Shown here one piece after another: positions 7,347 through 9,371 of a stretch of DNA of 9,371 bases. A model generated the notes under the pieces. That model did no database searches. It saw only the letters and a program-made list of their open reading frames with translations, and was not told where the DNA came from. Source of the stretch: Verrucomicrobiales bacterium (GTDB lineage Bacteria > Verrucomicrobiota > Verrucomicrobiia > Limisphaerales > UBA9464); contig DLVS01000462.1 in the NCBI GenBank assembly GCA_003445095.1, positions 1 through 9,371 on the forward strand, written 5' to 3'. Within the stretch, counting starts at the first letter, position 1. Every line of letters begins with the position of its first letter. The position numbers and the translations under genes are program-made.

Positions 7347-7424
7347 ATGAGCACCATCGGAAATCCAGCAGGCGATCCTAAAGCTTCCGGCGACGCCGAA
7401 GCCATCATTGGTCGCCTGTCGTGA
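7347..7424 (+). pseudogene. 25-codon stub, possible antitoxin remnant
   Basis: An ATG at 7347 opens 25 codons (MSTIGNPAGDPKASGDAEAI, then IGRLS) ending in TGA at 7422-7424. That stop overlaps by 4 bases (GTGA) a GTG at 7421 that would begin the reconstructed toxin frame, a junction common in type II toxin-antitoxin pairs. At 25 residues it is too short for a normal antitoxin and shows no DNA-binding motif, so if real it is probably a truncated piece. It could also be a chance frame. Confidence 0.35.
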
Positions 7425-7727
7425 GTCGACCTGTCGAGTCAAGCGAACACATTTTCTGCGACCGTGAGGATATTTACCGCTGCCTGCGTAAGCTAGGTGT
7501 TGGCCTCGGGTTTCGCGCGTGCAGCAGAAGAAACTTTTTCTGAGCTTGGACGGAACCCGAGCCTAGGTCGCTTGCGGAAGGACTTAAATGTTGTGGGCCT
7601 TCTTCCTGGGAAGGTTAAAAGATTTCAACCTAGGTTAGTCCCCTACTCCGTGAAAGAGGAGTGTATTTTCATCCAGCGAGTCATCGATGGCAGACGTCAC
7701 CTTAACGAAATTTTGAAAGCCAACTAA
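7421..7727 (+). pseudogene. Frameshifted RelE/ParE-family toxin remnant
   Basis: From 7497 (GTG) to 7727 an intact frame gives 76 residues typical of the C-terminal two thirds of a ParE toxin: FARAAEETFSELGRNPSLGR, then KRFQPRLVPYSV, then IFIQRVIDGRRHLNEIL. A stop (TAG 7494) directly precedes it. The missing N-terminus is in the neighbouring frame: from GTG 7421, with ...DREDIYRCLRKLGVGL. Removing one G from the GGG at 7508-7510 joins the two into about 101 residues, the normal ParE length, reading LGVGLGFARAAEETF. The gene is therefore probably inactivated, although the 76-residue piece might be made or the shift suppressed. ParE-like toxins poison gyrase or, for RelE relatives, cut mRNA; which applies is unknown. 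The stretch is AT-richer and uses rarer codons (TTA, AGG, AGA) than its neighbours, suggesting transfer. It ends 5 bases before the IscS start. Confidence 0.65.
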
Positions 7728-7732
7728 CCTTT

Positions 7733-8998
7733 ATGCGACAAGTTTATCTCGACCACCAAGCCGCCACGCCGCTGCTGCCCGAAGCCTTCGAGGCAATGAA
7801 GCCATACTTCACCGAATGGTTCGGCAACGCGTCGTCATTGCACCAACACGGACTCCGCGTCCGCGATGCTCTCAAGCAGGCTCGGCGGCAAATCGCTGCG
7901 TTGATCAATGCCGACAGCGAAGAGGAGATCTTCTTCACGTCGGACGGGACCGAATCGTCCAATCTGGCGATCAAAGGCGTCGCTTACGCCAACGAGCGCA
8001 AGGGCAAGCATTTGGTAGTCTCCGCAACCGAGCATCCCAGCATCATCAATTCGGTGGAGTTTCTGGAAAAGCAGGGTTGGACCTGCACTCGAGTCGGCGT
8101 GGATCGGGACGGCATCATCAAGCTGGACGAGTTGCAGGCAGCCTTGACTCCTCAGACGGTCCTGGTCGCGGTTCATCACGTCAACCACGACATCGGCACC
8201 ATTCAGCCGATTGTGCAGGTTGGCCGCATTTGCGCGGAAAAGGCAGTGCCCCTGTACGTAGATTGTGAGGCTAGTGCCGGCTGGTTGCCAGTGGACGTCA
8301 AGACTTGGGGCGCTGCGATGGTTAGTTTTTCTCCCCATCGATTTTACGGCCCCAAGGGTGTGGGCGTCCTCTATCGCAACAAAAAGGCCCGGCTCGTTTC
8401 GATCATTCATGGAGGAGTGCAAGAAGGTGGGCGCCGCGCTGGCACCGAAAACATTCCAGCCATCGTCGGCGCTGGTGTCGCGGCCGAGGTCGCGCTGCGG
8501 GACATGGCCGAGCGGATCGCTTTGACCACCCGGCTCCAGCGTCGCTTGTGGGACGGTCTAAAAACGCGGGTGAAGTACATTAAGCTGAATGGGCCCGAGC
8601 CAGGTCCCAAACGCATCTCTACCAATCTCAACCTCTCCACAGAATTCATCGAAGGAGAAGGTCAATTGCTGCTGTGTGATCTCAACGGAATCGCCGTGGC
8701 CAGCGGCTCCAGTTGTGTCAGCAAATCATTGAAGATTTCACACGTCCTGGCGGCGATCGGTCTCGATCACGCCTTGGCGCAAGGCAATATCATCATGACG
8801 CTCGGACGCGATACAACCGAAGCCGACGTCGATTACGTAGTCGAAACGTTTGCCAAGATTGTCGAAAAACTCCGCGGAATGTCACCCATGTGGGACGAGT
8901 TCGAGCGAGGCATTATTGACTCAGTCATCGCCCCGACCGGACGTGGCAAATCGTTCAGCGAGCACGCGGCCGATGTTTCGGGAAAAGCCGCCCACTGA
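7733..8998 (+). CDS. iscS: IscS/NifS-type cysteine desulfurase homologue with PLP lysine replaced by arginine
   Basis: The 421-residue protein aligns over its full length with IscS, which removes sulfur from cysteine for Fe-S assembly. Conserved: YLDHQAATP (5-13), T73 of the PLP-phosphate loop, H101 (ATEH), N151 (HVN), D177 (YVDCEAS), S200, H202, R235 in GGVQEGGRRAGTEN, and catalytic C328 in SGSSCVSKSL. Also kept is the C-terminal SPMWDEFERG segment, matching the IscS tail that contacts IscU. Altered: the Schiff-base lysine of the SxHKxxGPKG motif is R203 (CGA, 8339-8341), the PLP-contacting Gln is A180, and the usual TSGATES is TSDGTES. About 20 extra residues extend the C-terminus. CGA differs from either lysine codon by at least two bases, so one miscall would not explain it. 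ATG 7733 gives the standard N-terminus. The fold and pathway are secure; desulfurase activity is doubtful unless another residue substitutes. Confidence 0.9.
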   Translation: MRQVYLDHQAATPLLPEAFEAMKPYFTEWFGNASSLHQHGLRVRDALKQARRQIAALINADSEEEIFFTSDGTESSNLAIKGVAYANERKGKHLVVSATEHPSIINSVEFLEKQGWTCTRVGVDRDGIIKLDELQAALTPQTVLVAVHHVNHDIGTIQPIVQVGRICAEKAVPLYVDCEASAGWLPVDVKTWGAAMVSFSPHRFYGPKGVGVLYRNKKARLVSIIHGGVQEGGRRAGTENIPAIVGAGVAAEVALRDMAERIALTTRLQRRLWDGLKTRVKYIKLNGPEPGPKRISTNLNLSTEFIEGEGQLLLCDLNGIAVASGSSCVSKSLKISHVLAAIGLDHALAQGNIIMTLGRDTTEADVDYVVETFAKIVEKLRGMSPMWDEFERGIIDSVIAPTGRGKSFSEHAADVSGKAAH

Positions 8999-9030
8999 TC
9001 GCTCGCACCGCGCCATTTCCGGTTCCCGAC

Positions 9031-9371
9031 ATGATTACCCAAGAGGCGGTTCTCCAAATCCTGCGGCAGGTGAAGTATCCCGGCTACAGCCGAGACATCG
9101 TGTCGTTCGGCCTAATAAGGGAGGTCCAAGTCGATGGCGCGGCTGTCGGAGTCCAGATCGAACTGACCTCGCCCGCACAGGAGGTGGCCGAGCAGATCGC
9201 GGACGCCGCGCGGCTGGCCCTGCGCAATGGAATCCCTGGACTAACTGATGCCCACGTGCAGGTGAAAGTGCCGACGCCCCAGCAAGCCGCGTCGACTCCT
9301 GGCGGAATGCCCGCCAAGAATCGCCTACCGCACATTCGCCGGGTTGTGGCCGTGGCTTCCGGCAAGGGCGG
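9031..9371 (+). CDS. Mrp/ApbC (NBP35-type) Fe-S carrier ATPase, N-terminal part
   Basis: The 113 complete codons in the window encode a MIP18 (DUF59) domain at ~1-80 (EAVLQILRQVKYPGYSRDIV, then a beta strand with VGVQIELTSPAQ), a linker (~81-100), and the start of the P-loop ATPase: HIRRVVAVASGKGG, cut inside the deviant Walker A motif GKGGVGKS typical of Mrp proteins. These are dimeric ATPases that bind a bridging [4Fe-4S] cluster and deliver it to target proteins in the cytoplasm. The cluster-binding CxxC and any C-terminal domain lie beyond the edge. It begins 32 bases after the IscS stop on the same strand and is probably in the isc operon; no strong Shine-Dalgarno is seen. Because the C-terminus is out of view, one cannot say whether a DUF971 domain is fused as in HCF101. 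Confidence 0.9.
   Translation, partial: MITQEAVLQILRQVKYPGYSRDIVSFGLIREVQVDGAAVGVQIELTSPAQEVAEQIADAARLALRNGIPGLTDAHVQVKVPTPQQAASTPGGMPAKNRLPHIRRVVAVASGKG

Noticed and set aside
6812..7408. 198-codon minus-strand frame
   Set aside because: Antisense to iscU, which is beyond doubt.
7835..8422. 195-codon minus-strand frame
   Set aside because: Antisense to the IscS homologue.
1..9371. CRISPR array, tRNA, rRNA, insertion sequence
   Set aside because: No regularly spaced direct repeats, no cloverleaf-like stretch and no transposase were seen on either strand.

Overview
The window looks like a chromosomal segment of a moderately GC-rich bacterium of the Verrucomicrobiota (PVC group). The reasons are a very large secreted CotH-kinase protein with several lamin-tail domains, a Tat-exported sugar-isomerase-like TIM barrel, a stand-alone DUF971 protein, and mostly weak Shine-Dalgarno sequences. 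This taxonomic call is inference from gene content; there is no rRNA or marker gene here.

Layout: the left two thirds is read on the minus strand and the right third on the plus strand, with a divergent promoter region near 6197-6340. On the minus strand, in order of transcription from the divergence point, are an unrecognised 283-residue protein (6196-5345), a Tat-signal TIM-barrel protein (5275-4238), a 416-base gap with no convincing gene, a 101-residue DUF971 protein (3821-3516), and a giant CotH-kinase/lamin-tail protein that starts at 3376 and runs off the left edge with at least 1125 codons open.

On the plus strand is an iron-sulfur (ISC) biogenesis cluster: an Rrf2/IscR-type regulator (6341-6850), an IscU scaffold (6866-7294), a decayed ParE-like toxin with an upstream stub (7347-7727), an IscS-type cysteine desulfurase homologue (7733-8998), and the N-terminal part of an Mrp/ApbC P-loop ATPase with a MIP18 (DUF59) domain (9031 to the right edge, ending inside the Walker A loop). 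The regulator probably senses Fe-S status, IscS supplies sulfur, IscU assembles the cluster and Mrp carries it onward. HscA, HscB and ferredoxin genes are absent from the window. DUF971 is fused to the MIP18-Mrp architecture in plant HCF101, so the separate DUF971 gene here may belong to the same pathway.

The most striking observation is in the IscS homologue. The lysine that forms the Schiff base with PLP is an arginine (R203, in SPHRFYGPKG), and the PLP-contacting glutamine is an alanine (A180). The catalytic cysteine (C328), the PLP aspartate (D177) and the IscS-type C-terminal tail are kept. The second notable point is the toxin remnant wedged between iscU and iscS, apparently inactivated by a single extra G in a GGG run.
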